NCBI RefSeq assembly: GCF_000286955.2
Contig: NZ_AJYK02000001.1
Coordinates: 1-58,655 of the forward strand
Direction of reading: 5' to 3'
Length of the DNA: 58,655 nucleotides
Origin: Vibrio rumoiensis 1S-45
GTDB lineage: Bacteria > Pseudomonadota > Gammaproteobacteria > Enterobacterales > Vibrionaceae
In this document: in pieces, positions 36,505 to 45,268 of the stretch
How the letters are laid out: every line of letters begins with the position of its first letter
Position numbering within the stretch: position 1 is the stretch's first letter
Made by a program: the position numbers and the translations under genes
The notes under the pieces: model-generated
Told to the model about the DNA's origin: nothing
Databases searched by the model: none
What the model saw: only the letters and a program-made list of their open reading frames with translations

Positions 36505-37239
36505 TTAAGCGCGTGAGCGAATAACATTAGAAAACACAACATGCAGATCGCTCGATGTTGCATCGTCGTTTAAATTTAAGTTAGCGCGAATGTGCATTAA
36601 GTGATGGCCCATTAAGTCTAGCGCTTTTACTTTGTCGCCAGACTCAATCGCATTAAGTAAATTTGTATGCTCGTCTTGAGAGCAATTACTGTTATTACTG
36701 CCCTCATATTGAGCGATCAATAAAGATGTTTGCGATACTAAACTGCGTAAAAAATGGAGAAGTGGGGCATTTTTTGCCATTTTCGCGAGCTCAATGTGAA
36801 ACTCACCAGATAAGCGAATCCCTTTACCTACATCGCCATTGGCAATGGCTTCATTTTCACTGGTAACCAGATTGCGCAATACTTGCATTTGTTGTGGATT
36901 ACAGTTGTCTGTAGCCAGTTCGGTAACGGCAAGCTCTGCGATTTCACGAGCCTTTAAGATTTGCGTGGCTTCTTCAATGGTAGGGGCAGAAACGGTTGCA
37001 CCACGGTTAGGTTTTATATCAACTACTTGTTCCAGCGATAAACGTAGTAATGAACGACGAATAATGGTGCGGCTCACACCAAAAATTTCACTCAATGACT
37101 CTTCGTTTAGCTTGGTGCTTGGTGGTAAGCGCTGCTCCAAAATGGCATCAAAAATGTGGCAGTACACCACATCATCTTGTGTTTGATTATTGGCTTTCGC
37201 TTGAATCTTTGTATTGGACAACTTATTTAATTTGGTCAT
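36505..37239 (-). CDS. GntR-family regulator with FCD domain
   Basis: A 244-residue regulator: winged helix-turn-helix at about residues 25-90 (LNEESLSEIFGVSRTIIRRSLLRL split over the recognition region) and a C-terminal all-helical FCD domain (about 95-230), with the FHIEL and HH-LMHIRANL metal-binding pattern. It is last in a leftward run after malate synthase and a GlcG-like gene, so it probably controls glyoxylate and purine use. FCD-GntR proteins commonly bind short TNGT-NN-ACNA palindromes, and exactly such sites occur at both the glyoxylate and purine promoter regions of this window. The ligand may be a urate-pathway intermediate or glyoxylate; that is inference. Confidence 0.88.
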   Translation of the reverse strand: MTKLNKLSNTKIQAKANNQTQDDVVYCHIFDAILEQRLPPSTKLNEESLSEIFGVSRTIIRRSLLRLSLEQVVDIKPNRGATVSAPTIEEATQILKAREIAELAVTELATDNCNPQQMQVLRNLVTSENEAIANGDVGKGIRLSGEFHIELAKMAKNAPLLHFLRSLVSQTSLLIAQYEGSNNSNCSQDEHTNLLNAIESGDKVKALDLMGHHLMHIRANLNLNDDATSSDLHVVFSNVIRSRA

Positions 37240-37263
37240 AGTCTAATCTACTAAATAATTGAG

Positions 37264-37324
37264 AGGGCGTGTTGATGCTCATTTGTTAATTAATATTAAT
37301 TAAATTAATGATTAAACACGCCCT
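37264..37324 (-). other. Long-range hairpin between GlcG-like and gntR genes
   Basis: AGGGCGTGTT pairs with AACACGCCCT across a 41-base AT-rich loop. There is no T-tract on the minus strand, so it is more likely an mRNA-processing or stability element than a terminator. A TGTACA palindrome overlaps its right flank (37331-37336). Confidence 0.4.
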
Positions 37325-37353
37325 TATATTGTACATTATAGACCTTAGTTTAT

Positions 37354-37782
37354 CTAAGTATCAGATGAATACAACTTTGCATGCAAAATGCCTTCTAGTG
37401 CACACTTTTCATCTAAATCAGACAAATCGCCGCTGATCCCAACTGCACCAAGAACTTGTCTTGTTTCATTTTGGATAAGCACGCCACCGGGTACAGGTAC
37501 CATGTTGCCATGGGCTAATACACTAATGGCGGAAATGAAGGCCGGCCTTGCATCGGCATCTTGTGCCAATTTTCTTGATGAGCATCCTAACGCTAATGCT
37601 CCCCATGCTTTGGCAATGGCAATGTCGGGCCGCATCATGCTGGAACCGTCTTGCCGCTGCAGGGAAATCAGTTTGCCACCACTGTCTAATACCGCCACAG
37701 TGAGTGGAGCACTTTTTAAACTGAGTGCGGAATTAAATGCACCGTCTGTAATGTTTAATGCTTGTTGTAGTGTCAAACTCAT
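37354..37782 (-). CDS. GlcG/HbpS-like small protein
   Basis: A 142-residue protein of the GlcG/DUF336 family, with LTLQQALNITDGA at the start, VAVLDSGGKLISLQRQDG, the PDIAIAKAWGALALG segment and a Gly-rich VPGGVLIQN-VLGAVGISGD core. Relatives are often encoded with glycolate/glyoxylate genes (GlcG) or bind haem (HbpS); the exact biochemical role is unsettled. The start at 37782 is chosen over 37797 because a GAGG ribosome site precedes it at about nine bases. It lies 92 bp after malate synthase and 114 bp before gntR on the same strand. Confidence 0.82.
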   Translation of the reverse strand: MSLTLQQALNITDGAFNSALSLKSAPLTVAVLDSGGKLISLQRQDGSSMMRPDIAIAKAWGALALGCSSRKLAQDADARPAFISAISVLAHGNMVPVPGGVLIQNETRQVLGAVGISGDLSDLDEKCALEGILHAKLYSSDT

Positions 37783-37874
37783 GGTCAAGATCCTCATTAA
37801 TAAAGCTTACAAAAACTCTTTGTTCCAATACTTTGGCTCGATTGAAACAAAGAGCAGTTGCAAACTATTGGCTA

Positions 37875-39500
37875 TTAACAAAGAAGCGGATAGCTTGGTA
37901 GAGTCAAGAACTCTGCAAAATCGTCTTGGGTCGATAAGGTATCGAACATCTTGGCCGTTTCTTCAAATCGTCCTTGAGCATAACGTTGCTCGCCAACTTC
38001 TTGTTTAATGGTATTCAGTTCTTCAGCCAACAGAGCTCGGAAATACTCCTCTGTTACTACTTGGCCATCATCCAGTTGTACGCCGTGTTTGATCCATTGC
38101 CAGATGCTTGCGCGAGATATCTCGGCGGTTGCAGCATCTTCCATCAGACCATAAATCGGCACACAACCTACGCCACTGATCCAAGACTCAATGTAATAAA
38201 GTGCGATACGTATATTTTTACGTAGGCCTTCTTCATTACGTGGGCCTTGGCATGGCGCTAATAATTGTTCTGCGGTGATTTCACCAACATAGCTGCTATC
38301 AAATTCAACTTGGTTGACTTTGCCACCGAGCTTTTCATCGAAAATACCCATTGCTACGTCAACCAGTTTCGGGTGTGCGACCCAAGTTCCATCGTGTCCG
38401 TTAGACGACTCACGATTTTTATCTTCTTCCACTTTGGTTAGCACTTGTTCCATTACCGCAGGATCAGAATTCGGAATAAAGGCCGACATTCCACCCATGG
38501 CGAGTGCACCGCGTGCATGACAAGTTTTTACCAATAATTGGCTATAAGCGTTTAGGAATGGCTTATCCATACCAACACTATGGCGATCAGGTAAAATACG
38601 ATCTTTATGGTTTTTCAGCGTTTTGATGTAGCTGAAAATGTAATCCCAACGGCCACAGTTCATCGCAACAATATGATCGCGCATCACATAAAGGATCTCT
38701 TCCATTTGGAATACCGCAGGAAGCGTCTCAACTAAAATTGTGGCGCGAATGGTTCCGATTTCTACGTTGAAGTATTCTTCAGTAAAGCGGAATACATCAT
38801 CCCACCATTGTGCTTCTTCCATACTTTCTAGCTTTGGAATGTAGTAATACACACCTTCGCCTTTTTCAGCGCGAGCTTGGTAGTTATGGAAGAAATACAA
38901 TGCAAAATCCATTAAGCAACCAGCAATAGGTTGCCCTTGAAATTGAATGTGTTTCTCTGGCAAATGTAAGCCACGAGGACGAGCTAATAGTTGAGCCGGG
39001 CTTGCGACTAAATCGTATTGCTTGCCTTTTTTCTCGTCAAAGTAACTGATCGTGCCAGCGTTGGCATCTTTCAGGTTTATCTGCCCATCTAACATGTTTT
39101 CCCATGTTGGTGACGAGGCATCTTCAAAACAACACATGAAGACTTTGGCACCTGAATTTAATGCGTTGATCACCATCTTACGTTCTACAGGGCCGGTAAT
39201 TTCAACACGGCGGTCTTGCAGTACTTTCGGGATCGGTGCCACTTTCCAAGTTTTGTCATCACGTATGTGTTGCGTATCTGCGCGAAAATCAGGTAGCTCA
39301 CCAGTATCAAACTGTGCTTGACGTTGGCGGCGCAAATCTAACGCCTCTTTTAATGGGGCGCTGAATTTCGTCACAAGTGCATCGAGATAATCCAATGCCG
39401 TTGGAGAAAGAATCTGTTTTTGTTGTTCGGTTTTTAGTTCGCCGACCACTGTAATAGCATGGGTTTTCATGCCTGTTTCACGGTCCTCAGTGCTGTGCAT
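37875..39500 (-). CDS. aceB: Malate synthase A
   Basis: A 541-residue enzyme that condenses glyoxylate and acetyl-CoA to malate. Family segments are clear: ARPRGLHLPEKH, FEDASSPTWENML, IRATILVETLPAVFQMEEIL, MNCGRWDYIFSYIK, ALAMGGMSAFIPN and NGHDGTWVAHPKLV. The start at 39500 is chosen because AAGGAG lies seven bases upstream; ATG 39521 has none. It diverges from gcl, and no isocitrate lyase is nearby, so this copy appears dedicated to glyoxylate made from purines rather than to the acetate glyoxylate shunt. A TTGT-NN-ACAT site lies 110 bp upstream. Confidence 0.95.
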   Translation of the reverse strand: MHSTEDRETGMKTHAITVVGELKTEQQKQILSPTALDYLDALVTKFSAPLKEALDLRRQRQAQFDTGELPDFRADTQHIRDDKTWKVAPIPKVLQDRRVEITGPVERKMVINALNSGAKVFMCCFEDASSPTWENMLDGQINLKDANAGTISYFDEKKGKQYDLVASPAQLLARPRGLHLPEKHIQFQGQPIAGCLMDFALYFFHNYQARAEKGEGVYYYIPKLESMEEAQWWDDVFRFTEEYFNVEIGTIRATILVETLPAVFQMEEILYVMRDHIVAMNCGRWDYIFSYIKTLKNHKDRILPDRHSVGMDKPFLNAYSQLLVKTCHARGALAMGGMSAFIPNSDPAVMEQVLTKVEEDKNRESSNGHDGTWVAHPKLVDVAMGIFDEKLGGKVNQVEFDSSYVGEITAEQLLAPCQGPRNEEGLRKNIRIALYYIESWISGVGCVPIYGLMEDAATAEISRASIWQWIKHGVQLDDGQVVTEEYFRALLAEELNTIKQEVGEQRYAQGRFEETAKMFDTLSTQDDFAEFLTLPSYPLLC

Positions 39501-39609
39501 AATCGTCTCCTTTATGAACATGTACGAGCATTAAATGTCATTCTTAAATAGAGAACTTTGGGGTTCTTTACTTGATGCCATTATGGGTATTTCTTATTTT
39601 TATACAAAA

Positions 39610-39619
39610 TTGTGTACAT
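39610..39619. promoter_or_regulatory. Candidate FCD-GntR operator upstream of malate synthase
   Basis: TTGTGTACAT is the reverse complement of ATGTACACAA found upstream of hydroxyisourate hydrolase (2099-2108). The remainder of 39501-39872 holds no gene; it is the divergent promoter region of malate synthase and gcl. Confidence 0.52.
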
Positions 39620-39842
39620 TAATGTTTTAACTTTCCATTAGGTATATCCTCGTTTTCACAAAAAATCAAAGTTTATTTAACGTTTTGTGTGGTTGTTCAA
39701 TATATGACCTAACAGATCCGATGAGCTATAACTTCCTTGTTTATAGCGCTTTATCTCTCTTTTCATCAGTAAATAAAAATAAATGTTGTTTTTTATTTGC
39801 ACAATTTCGATTTCAGTGTCTAGAATGAATTATGTATTTTTC

Positions 39843-39854
39843 ATTGTATACAAT
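39843..39854. promoter_or_regulatory. Candidate FCD-GntR operator upstream of gcl
   Basis: ATTGTATACAAT is a perfect palindrome identical to that upstream of puuE (2356-2367). It ends only 18 bases before the gcl start codon, near the ribosome site, a position suited to a repressor. Confidence 0.62.
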
Positions 39855-39872
39855 ATTAAAAGGAATTGGATT

Positions 39873-41648
39873 ATGGCGAAAATGAAAGCAATTGAAGCAG
39901 CAGTGGAAGTGTTAAAAAAAGAAGGTGTGGATATCGCCTTTGGTGTACCGGGTGCTGCAATCAACCCGTTTTATGCGGCAATGAAAAAAATTGGTGGGAT
40001 CGATCATGTGTTAGCGCGTCACGTTGAAGGTGCGTCACATATGGCGGAAGGTTATACCCGCACTAATGATAAAAACATCGGTGTGTGTATTGGTACGTCT
40101 GGCCCTGCGGGTACGGACATGATCACCGGTTTGTATTCTGCTTCTGCTGATTCGATTCCAATTTTATGTATTACGGGGCAAGCACCACGCGCTCGTTTGC
40201 ATAAAGAAGATTTCCAAGCGGTGGATATTGAGTCTATTGCAAAACCGGTCACTAAGTGGGCAACCACAGTATTAGAGCCGGCACTTGTGCCACGCGTATT
40301 CCAGCAAGCCTTCCATATTATGCGCTCTGGTCGCCCTGGGCCTGTGCTGATTGATTTACCGATCGATGTGCAATTGGCGGAAATTGAGTTCGATATTGAT
40401 ACTTATGAACCATTAGAGCCATACCAACCAAGTGCGACCCGCGCTCAAGTTGAAAAAGCCTTAACCATGCTAACTGAGTCTGAAAAACCGCTGATTGTTT
40501 CTGGTGGTGGTGTGATCAATGCAGGGGCAAGTGCTGAGCTTCAAGAATTGGCGGAGCTTTTGAATGTGCCTGTTATTCCAACGCTAATGGGTTGGGGCAC
40601 GATTCCAGATGATCACGAGCTAATGGCTGGAATGGTTGGGCTACAAACATCTCATCGTTATGGTAATGCCACCATGCTAGCGTCTGATTTTGTATTAGGC
40701 ATTGGTAACCGCTGGGCAAACCGCCATACCGGTTCAGTTGATGTTTATACGCAAGGCCGTAAGTTTGTGCATGTGGACATTGAACCAACGCAAATTGGTC
40801 GTGTGTTCTGCCCAGACCTTGGCATTGTTTCTGATGCGAAATCCGCATTGACGTTATTCCTTGAAGTGGCTAAAGAAATGAAAGCCGCAGGCAAGTTGAA
40901 AAACACCGGTACTTGGGTGAGTGAATGTATTGAGCGTAAAGCCAGCATGTTGCGTAAAACTCACTTTGAAGAAGTCCCAATGAAACCAATGCGTGTTTAT
41001 GAAGAAATGAACAAAGCATTTGGTGAAGACACCTGTTACGTCAGCACCATTGGTTTATCACAAATTGCGGCTGCGCAGTTCTTGCATGTGTATAAACCTC
41101 GCCATTGGATTAACTGTGGTCAAGCTGGCCCATTAGGTTGGACGATTTCTGCTGCGTTGGGTGTTCGTGCTGCCGATCCGGTACGTCCTATTGTGGCGAT
41201 TTCGGGTGATTACGATTTCCAATTTATGATCGAAGAATTAGCGGTAGGGGCGCAATTTAAACTGCCTTACATTCATGTCGTGGTGAATAACTCGTACTTA
41301 GGCTTGATCCGCCAAGCTCAGCGTCAGTTCGATATTGATTACTGTGTTCAGCTTGCATTTGATAACCAAAACGCCCCAGAAATGGAAGGTTATGGTGTGG
41401 ATCATGTGGCGGTTGTAGAAGGGCTAGGCTGTAAAGCGATTCGCGTACGCAAACCTGAAGATGCAGCAGCGGCCTTTGCCCAAGCGAAAGAGCTAATGGC
41501 AAAACACCAAGTACCCGTGGTAGTGGAGTTCATTTTAGAGCGTGTCACTAACGTGGCAATGGGTGTTGAGATCGATGGCGTGAATGAATTTGAAAGCTTA
41601 GCGAATGATGCTGGCGATGCGCCAACCGCCATTACGTTCAATCAATAA
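39873..41648 (+). CDS. gcl: Glyoxylate carboligase (tartronate-semialdehyde synthase)
   Basis: A 591-residue ThDP/FAD enzyme that joins two glyoxylates to tartronate semialdehyde with loss of CO2. The N-terminal ThDP domain carries [12 protein letters not shown], with Val51 in place of the catalytic Glu of other ThDP enzymes, a known hallmark of Gcl. The C-terminal cofactor motif runs from GDYDFQF to [10 protein letters not shown]. The start at 39873 follows AAAGGAATT; an open frame reaching back to 39783 would add 30 unrelated residues. It leads the gcl-hyi-glxR unit. Confidence 0.96.
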   Translation: MAKMKAIEAAVEVLKKEGVDIAFGVPGAAINPFYAAMKKIGGIDHVLARHVEGASHMAEGYTRTNDKNIGVCIGTSGPAGTDMITGLYSASADSIPILCITGQAPRARLHKEDFQAVDIESIAKPVTKWATTVLEPALVPRVFQQAFHIMRSGRPGPVLIDLPIDVQLAEIEFDIDTYEPLEPYQPSATRAQVEKALTMLTESEKPLIVSGGGVINAGASAELQELAELLNVPVIPTLMGWGTIPDDHELMAGMVGLQTSHRYGNATMLASDFVLGIGNRWANRHTGSVDVYTQGRKFVHVDIEPTQIGRVFCPDLGIVSDAKSALTLFLEVAKEMKAAGKLKNTGTWVSECIERKASMLRKTHFEEVPMKPMRVYEEMNKAFGEDTCYVSTIGLSQIAAAQFLHVYKPRHWINCGQAGPLGWTISAALGVRAADPVRPIVAISGDYDFQFMIEELAVGAQFKLPYIHVVVNNSYLGLIRQAQRQFDIDYCVQLAFDNQNAPEMEGYGVDHVAVVEGLGCKAIRVRKPEDAAAAFAQAKELMAKHQVPVVVEFILERVTNVAMGVEIDGVNEFESLANDAGDAPTAITFNQ

Positions 41649-41676
41649 ATACTGATGCATAAGAAAGGAGAGCATT

Positions 41677-42456
41677 ATGCCTAAATTTGCCGCCAATCTA
41701 TCCATGTTATTTACCGAAGTGGATTTTCTACAGCGATTTGAACAAGCCGCAAGTGCTGGATTTCAAGGGGTAGAGTATTTATTTCCTTATGATTTTGAAG
41801 CAGAGACGATTAAAAGCGTGCTCGACTCAAACCAGCTTCAACAGGTGTTATTTAACTTACCTGCCGGTGATTGGCTAGCGGGTGATCGCGGTATCGCGGT
41901 TGATCCTGCGCGAGTAGAAGAGTTTCAGCAAGGTGTAACCAAAGCGATTCATTATGCAAAAGTGCTCAATTGCAGCCAAGTGAACTGCCTAGCCGGCATT
42001 GTGCCAAATGGTGTCAGCCAGCAACAAGCGGAAGATACATTTGTGTCTAACTTACGTTTTGCCGCGCAAGCTTTGCAAGAAAATGGCATCAGTTTGATTG
42101 CAGAAGCGATCAACACGCGTGATATTCCGGGGTTCTTTTTAACCAACACCAAGCAAGCGTTAGACATCATTGAAAAAGTGGGCAGCGATAACCTGAATTT
42201 TCAATATGACATCTATCACATGCAAATCATGGAAGGGGATTTAGCGCCCACGTTGAGCGAACACATTGGTCAAATTCAGCATGTGCAGTTAGCTGATAAC
42301 CCAGGCCGCCATGAGCCGGGTACCGGTGAAATTAACTATCCATTTTTGTTCAAGCATTTAGATGCGATTGGCTATGACGGTTGGGTTGGTTGTGAATATA
42401 AGCCGAAGACCACGACCAAAGAAGGTTTAGGCTGGCTAACTAACCTAGGCAGTTAA
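41677..42456 (+). CDS. hyi: Hydroxypyruvate isomerase
   Basis: A 259-residue TIM-barrel protein of the xylose-isomerase-like family. It interconverts tartronate semialdehyde and hydroxypyruvate. Recognisable segments are KFAANLSMLFTEVDFLQRF at the start, GVEYLFPYDF, FNLPAGDWLAGDRGIA, LIAEAINTRDIPGFFL and QYDIYHMQIMEGDL. AAAGGAGAG precedes the ATG. It sits 28 bp after gcl and 103 bp before glxR, the standard order in allantoin/glyoxylate gene clusters. Confidence 0.95.
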   Translation: MPKFAANLSMLFTEVDFLQRFEQAASAGFQGVEYLFPYDFEAETIKSVLDSNQLQQVLFNLPAGDWLAGDRGIAVDPARVEEFQQGVTKAIHYAKVLNCSQVNCLAGIVPNGVSQQQAEDTFVSNLRFAAQALQENGISLIAEAINTRDIPGFFLTNTKQALDIIEKVGSDNLNFQYDIYHMQIMEGDLAPTLSEHIGQIQHVQLADNPGRHEPGTGEINYPFLFKHLDAIGYDGWVGCEYKPKTTTKEGLGWLTNLGS

Positions 42457-42559
42457 TCAAGAATATTGAGTGGCTTTGAATATTGAATGAGATTGAATAT
42501 TCAAATGAACACGAGAGTTAGAATCTACAGAATAAAGATAAAAATTTAAGGACGATATT

Positions 42560-43456
42560 ATGACGACTCAAAAAATAGCATTTATTGGTACTGGCATCAT
42601 GGGCAAACCAATGGCAGTCAATTTACAAAAAGCTGGGTATCACATTGTGGTGTCTGATCACTTTGTGGCACCACCGCAAGAGCTTGTCGATGGCGGCGCA
42701 ACCGTGGTGCATAGCGGCAAAGAAGCGGCTCAAGTGGCAGACATCATTATTACTATGGTACCAAACACACCAGATGTTGCCGATGCACTATTTGGTGACA
42801 ATGGTATTGCTCAAGGATTATCGGCTGGGAAACTTGTGATCGACATGAGCTCGATTGCGCCGATTGAAACGCAAGAGTTCGCGAAACAAATTAAAGAGTC
42901 TGGCGCACAGTATCTAGATGCACCGGTTTCTGGCGGTGAAGTTGGCGCAATCAATGCCACGCTAACCATTATGGTCGGTGGCGATGAAGCGGCGTTTGAA
43001 CAAGCTAAACCACTTTTTGAAGTGATGGGAAAAAACATCACGTTAGTGGGTGATAACGGCGCAGGTCAAATCTGTAAAGTGGCAAACCAAATCATTGTTG
43101 CCCTTAATATAGAAGCTGTTGCAGAAGCCTTAGTGTTTGCATCGAAAGCGGGCGCCGATCCAGCGCGAGTTCGTGAAGCTCTGATGGGTGGTTTTGCTAA
43201 CTCTAAAGTATTGGAAGTACATGGTGAAAGAATGGTGAAAGGCACGTTTGATCCGGGCTTTAGAATTTCACTTCATCAAAAAGATTTAAACCTAGCATTG
43301 AGTGGCGCAGAGCAACTTGGAATCACCTTACCAAATACTGCCAGCACTCAAAGTTTGTTTGGTGATTGTGCGGACATGGATGGTTCAAATTGGGATCACT
43401 CAGCTTTGATCAAAGCGATAGAGAAACTCGCGAATCACAATATTCGTGGTGAATAA
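42560..43456 (+). CDS. glxR: Tartronate semialdehyde reductase (2-hydroxy-3-oxopropionate reductase)
   Basis: A 298-residue NAD(P)-dependent beta-hydroxyacid dehydrogenase that reduces tartronate semialdehyde to D-glycerate. The N-terminal Rossmann motif is FIGTGIMGKPMAVNL (residues 8-22). The substrate-binding DAPVSGGEVGA segment, the catalytic Lys region GQICKVANQIIV and the C-terminal LHQKDLNLAL segment follow. TTAAGGACG lies upstream. It ends the unit; glycerate kinase, needed next, is not encoded in the window. Confidence 0.95.
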   Translation: MTTQKIAFIGTGIMGKPMAVNLQKAGYHIVVSDHFVAPPQELVDGGATVVHSGKEAAQVADIIITMVPNTPDVADALFGDNGIAQGLSAGKLVIDMSSIAPIETQEFAKQIKESGAQYLDAPVSGGEVGAINATLTIMVGGDEAAFEQAKPLFEVMGKNITLVGDNGAGQICKVANQIIVALNIEAVAEALVFASKAGADPARVREALMGGFANSKVLEVHGERMVKGTFDPGFRISLHQKDLNLALSGAEQLGITLPNTASTQSLFGDCADMDGSNWDHSALIKAIEKLANHNIRGE

Positions 43457-43470
43457 TATATTTTGGATGT

Positions 43471-43549
43471 AACCAAGTCTTTGCCTAGATTTATCGCTTT
43501 TATTCATATTTGGGAATAAATAGAAGCGATTGTGAATACTTGGTTTTTA
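43471..43549 (+). terminator. Two-tier hairpin terminator after glxR
   Basis: Outer stem AACCAAGT/ACTTGGTT (43471-43478 and 43538-43545) encloses inner stem ATCGCTT/AAGCGAT (43493-43499 and 43524-43530); TTTTT overlaps and follows the outer stem. Confidence 0.6.
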
Positions 43550-43578
43550 ACGCACTTTTTTGTCTCCTTTAAGTGCGC

Positions 43579-43653
43579 CCCAAGTGATTTGAATTTTAAC
43601 CTTAGTTTTGTGTGCAACGGGTTAACTATTTATTTAAGTCACTTGGGATTTTT
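43579..43653 (+). terminator. Second long-loop hairpin with T-tract
   Basis: CCCAAGTGA (43579-43587) pairs with TCACTTGGG (43639-43647), then six Ts. The arm sequence equals part of the repeat end at 46538-46546, so this may be a decayed repeat copy rather than a functional terminator. Confidence 0.45.
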
Positions 43654-44377
43654 TACTACTTGACTGTTATAAATGAACGTTATTAGATACCTCAGCCATT
43701 AATTTCAACATTTCTTACGAGAATGGTTATCAAGTCCTACCTGTCCTATTTACCTTATCTAGCAGTTTCTAGTTTTACATTTCTGTTTTTGATTTAACTT
43801 ATTGTTTTACTAAGCCATGTCATGGTAATGTGAGCCGATTGTCAGTGGCGAGTGAGTGCTAAGTTTTACTGTGAAGTTTAATTATTCTATTTCAATCAAT
43901 ATAAAATAATAAAATAGCCGTATTATTTATTATAAATTATTCAATCTTATATTGTATTCACGTCAGTATTATTTTATTTTTAATCGCTTTATTATAGGTC
44001 TAATTTTCATTTGGGAATGACTGTTTTATTGGAATGGTTTTTTATATCTGAGCCTTCGATCTTAGTACTGGTTTAGAACTGTAGGGCACTTTATTTCGCC
44101 CATATTCCAATTTTTATGAATGTTTGCGGTAGATGGTAAAGGAAATGAGAATTGCGATAACCGTTGTACTAATTGTTGATTGTATAGTTGTGGTGAGCTA
44201 TTGGTTTGATTTGCTGTAGCTGTGATGACGTTGCGGTATAGCGAGTCCAATGTTTGAGGGTGACACGGCAATTTTTGCCTATTAAGCAACAGATTATACA
44301 AAAAGTAGATGAATTTATTGTTGGCTATGTTAAAACACTTACAGTGCGTCATTATCGAACAGTAAGGAGAATATAAC
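43654..44377. other. Long AT-rich intergenic region before the RutR-like gene
   Basis: More than 700 bp with no gene I can support. An open frame on the minus strand (44062-44400) is low-complexity, Cys/Ser/Asn-rich and overlaps the regulator start, so it is treated as spurious. No tRNA-like or clear riboswitch structure is visible. The region may contain a long leader or decayed genes. Confidence 0.5.
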
Positions 44378-44983
44378 GTGGCCAAAGTGAGAGAACGCAA
44401 TCAACACGCCATCATTGAAGCTGCCAGCCAACATTTTGCTAAATATGGTTATGCCGCCACTAAAGTTGCAGATATTGCCAAGGAAGCCAATATTCCTAAG
44501 CCGAATATTTATTATTACTATAATTCGAAAGACAATCTGTACCGTGCGGTATTAGAAAGTGTCACCGTTCCTTTATTACAATCTTCAAAACCAATCCAAG
44601 AGCTTGACGATCCTACCGAAGCCTTGACTGAATATATCAAAACCAAACTCATCATCTCTCGCGATCATGCGGATGCTTCTAAAGTATTTGCCAATGAAGT
44701 AATGTCTGGTGGGCAATCGCTGCCAAAAGACATTGAAAATGAATTGCAACAACAATCGGAGATGATACTTGCGAAGTTTGAATCTTGGATTGAAAAAGGC
44801 TTAATGGATCCGGTTTCTCCTCATCATTTAATGTTTACTATTTGGGCCGCAACACAAACTTATGCCGACTTTGGTTGGCAAATTTGCCGTGTGATGCAAA
44901 AGAAAAACCTCACTCGGCAAGATTATGCACAAGCGTCTGAGTTTCTCACAAGCATGATTTTGAAAGGTTGTGGTGTTAAGTGA
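44378..44983 (+). CDS. RutR-like TetR-family regulator
   Basis: A 201-residue TetR-family protein. The N-terminal helix-turn-helix spans about residues 8-55 (ASQHFAKYGYAATKVADIA, IYYYYNSKDNLYRAVL). The C-terminal half matches the RutR pattern: EYIKTKLIISRDHADASKVFANEVMSGG broken across 85-112, then SPHHLMFTIWAATQTYADF. RutR of E. coli senses uracil/thymine and controls pyrimidine and purine catabolism. Translation starts at GTG 44378 with AAGGAGA at 44364-44370. No rut genes are here, so its targets may be the neighbouring glyoxylate/purine genes or genes elsewhere. A terminator follows, so it is a single-gene unit. Confidence 0.85.
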   Translation: MAKVRERNQHAIIEAASQHFAKYGYAATKVADIAKEANIPKPNIYYYYNSKDNLYRAVLESVTVPLLQSSKPIQELDDPTEALTEYIKTKLIISRDHADASKVFANEVMSGGQSLPKDIENELQQQSEMILAKFESWIEKGLMDPVSPHHLMFTIWAATQTYADFGWQICRVMQKKNLTRQDYAQASEFLTSMILKGCGVK

Positions 44984-45018
44984 TTTTTAATCACGAGCGC
45001 TTCATGTAATAACTCACG

Positions 45019-45061
45019 CGGCCATTATTACCCTGGTGAATGATCGGCCGTGTTTGTATTT
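45019..45061 (+). terminator. Terminator after the RutR-like gene
   Basis: CGGCC-ATTATT pairs with AATGAT-C-GGCCG around a nine-base loop, followed by a T-rich stretch. The rest of 45062-45268 shows no gene. Confidence 0.6.
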
Positions 45062-45268
45062 TATTATCTCCCGCATATTGATTTTTATTCTCCATATCCT
45101 TTTTCAGTTCATGTCGTGATTAGAGCTTATCACTGCTATTTGTGAGTATTTCAGATTTAATGCTACTACCTTCCTAGTTTTAGCGGTTTTTTAAATTACC
45201 TTCAGAATATTCTGTTAGAATCTGCGCCTTAAAAAAATAACGATAAAGAACATTGAAAGGTCAGTATT

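Noticed and set aside
37327..37340. ATATTGTACATTATA as a further FCD-GntR operator upstream of gntR
   Set aside because: The half-sites lack the two-base centre shared by the other sites; it may still be weakly bound, but I do not count it.
44062..44400. 112-codon minus-strand open frame
   Set aside because: Overlaps the start and ribosome site of the RutR-like gene, has no ribosome site of its own and no recognisable domain.
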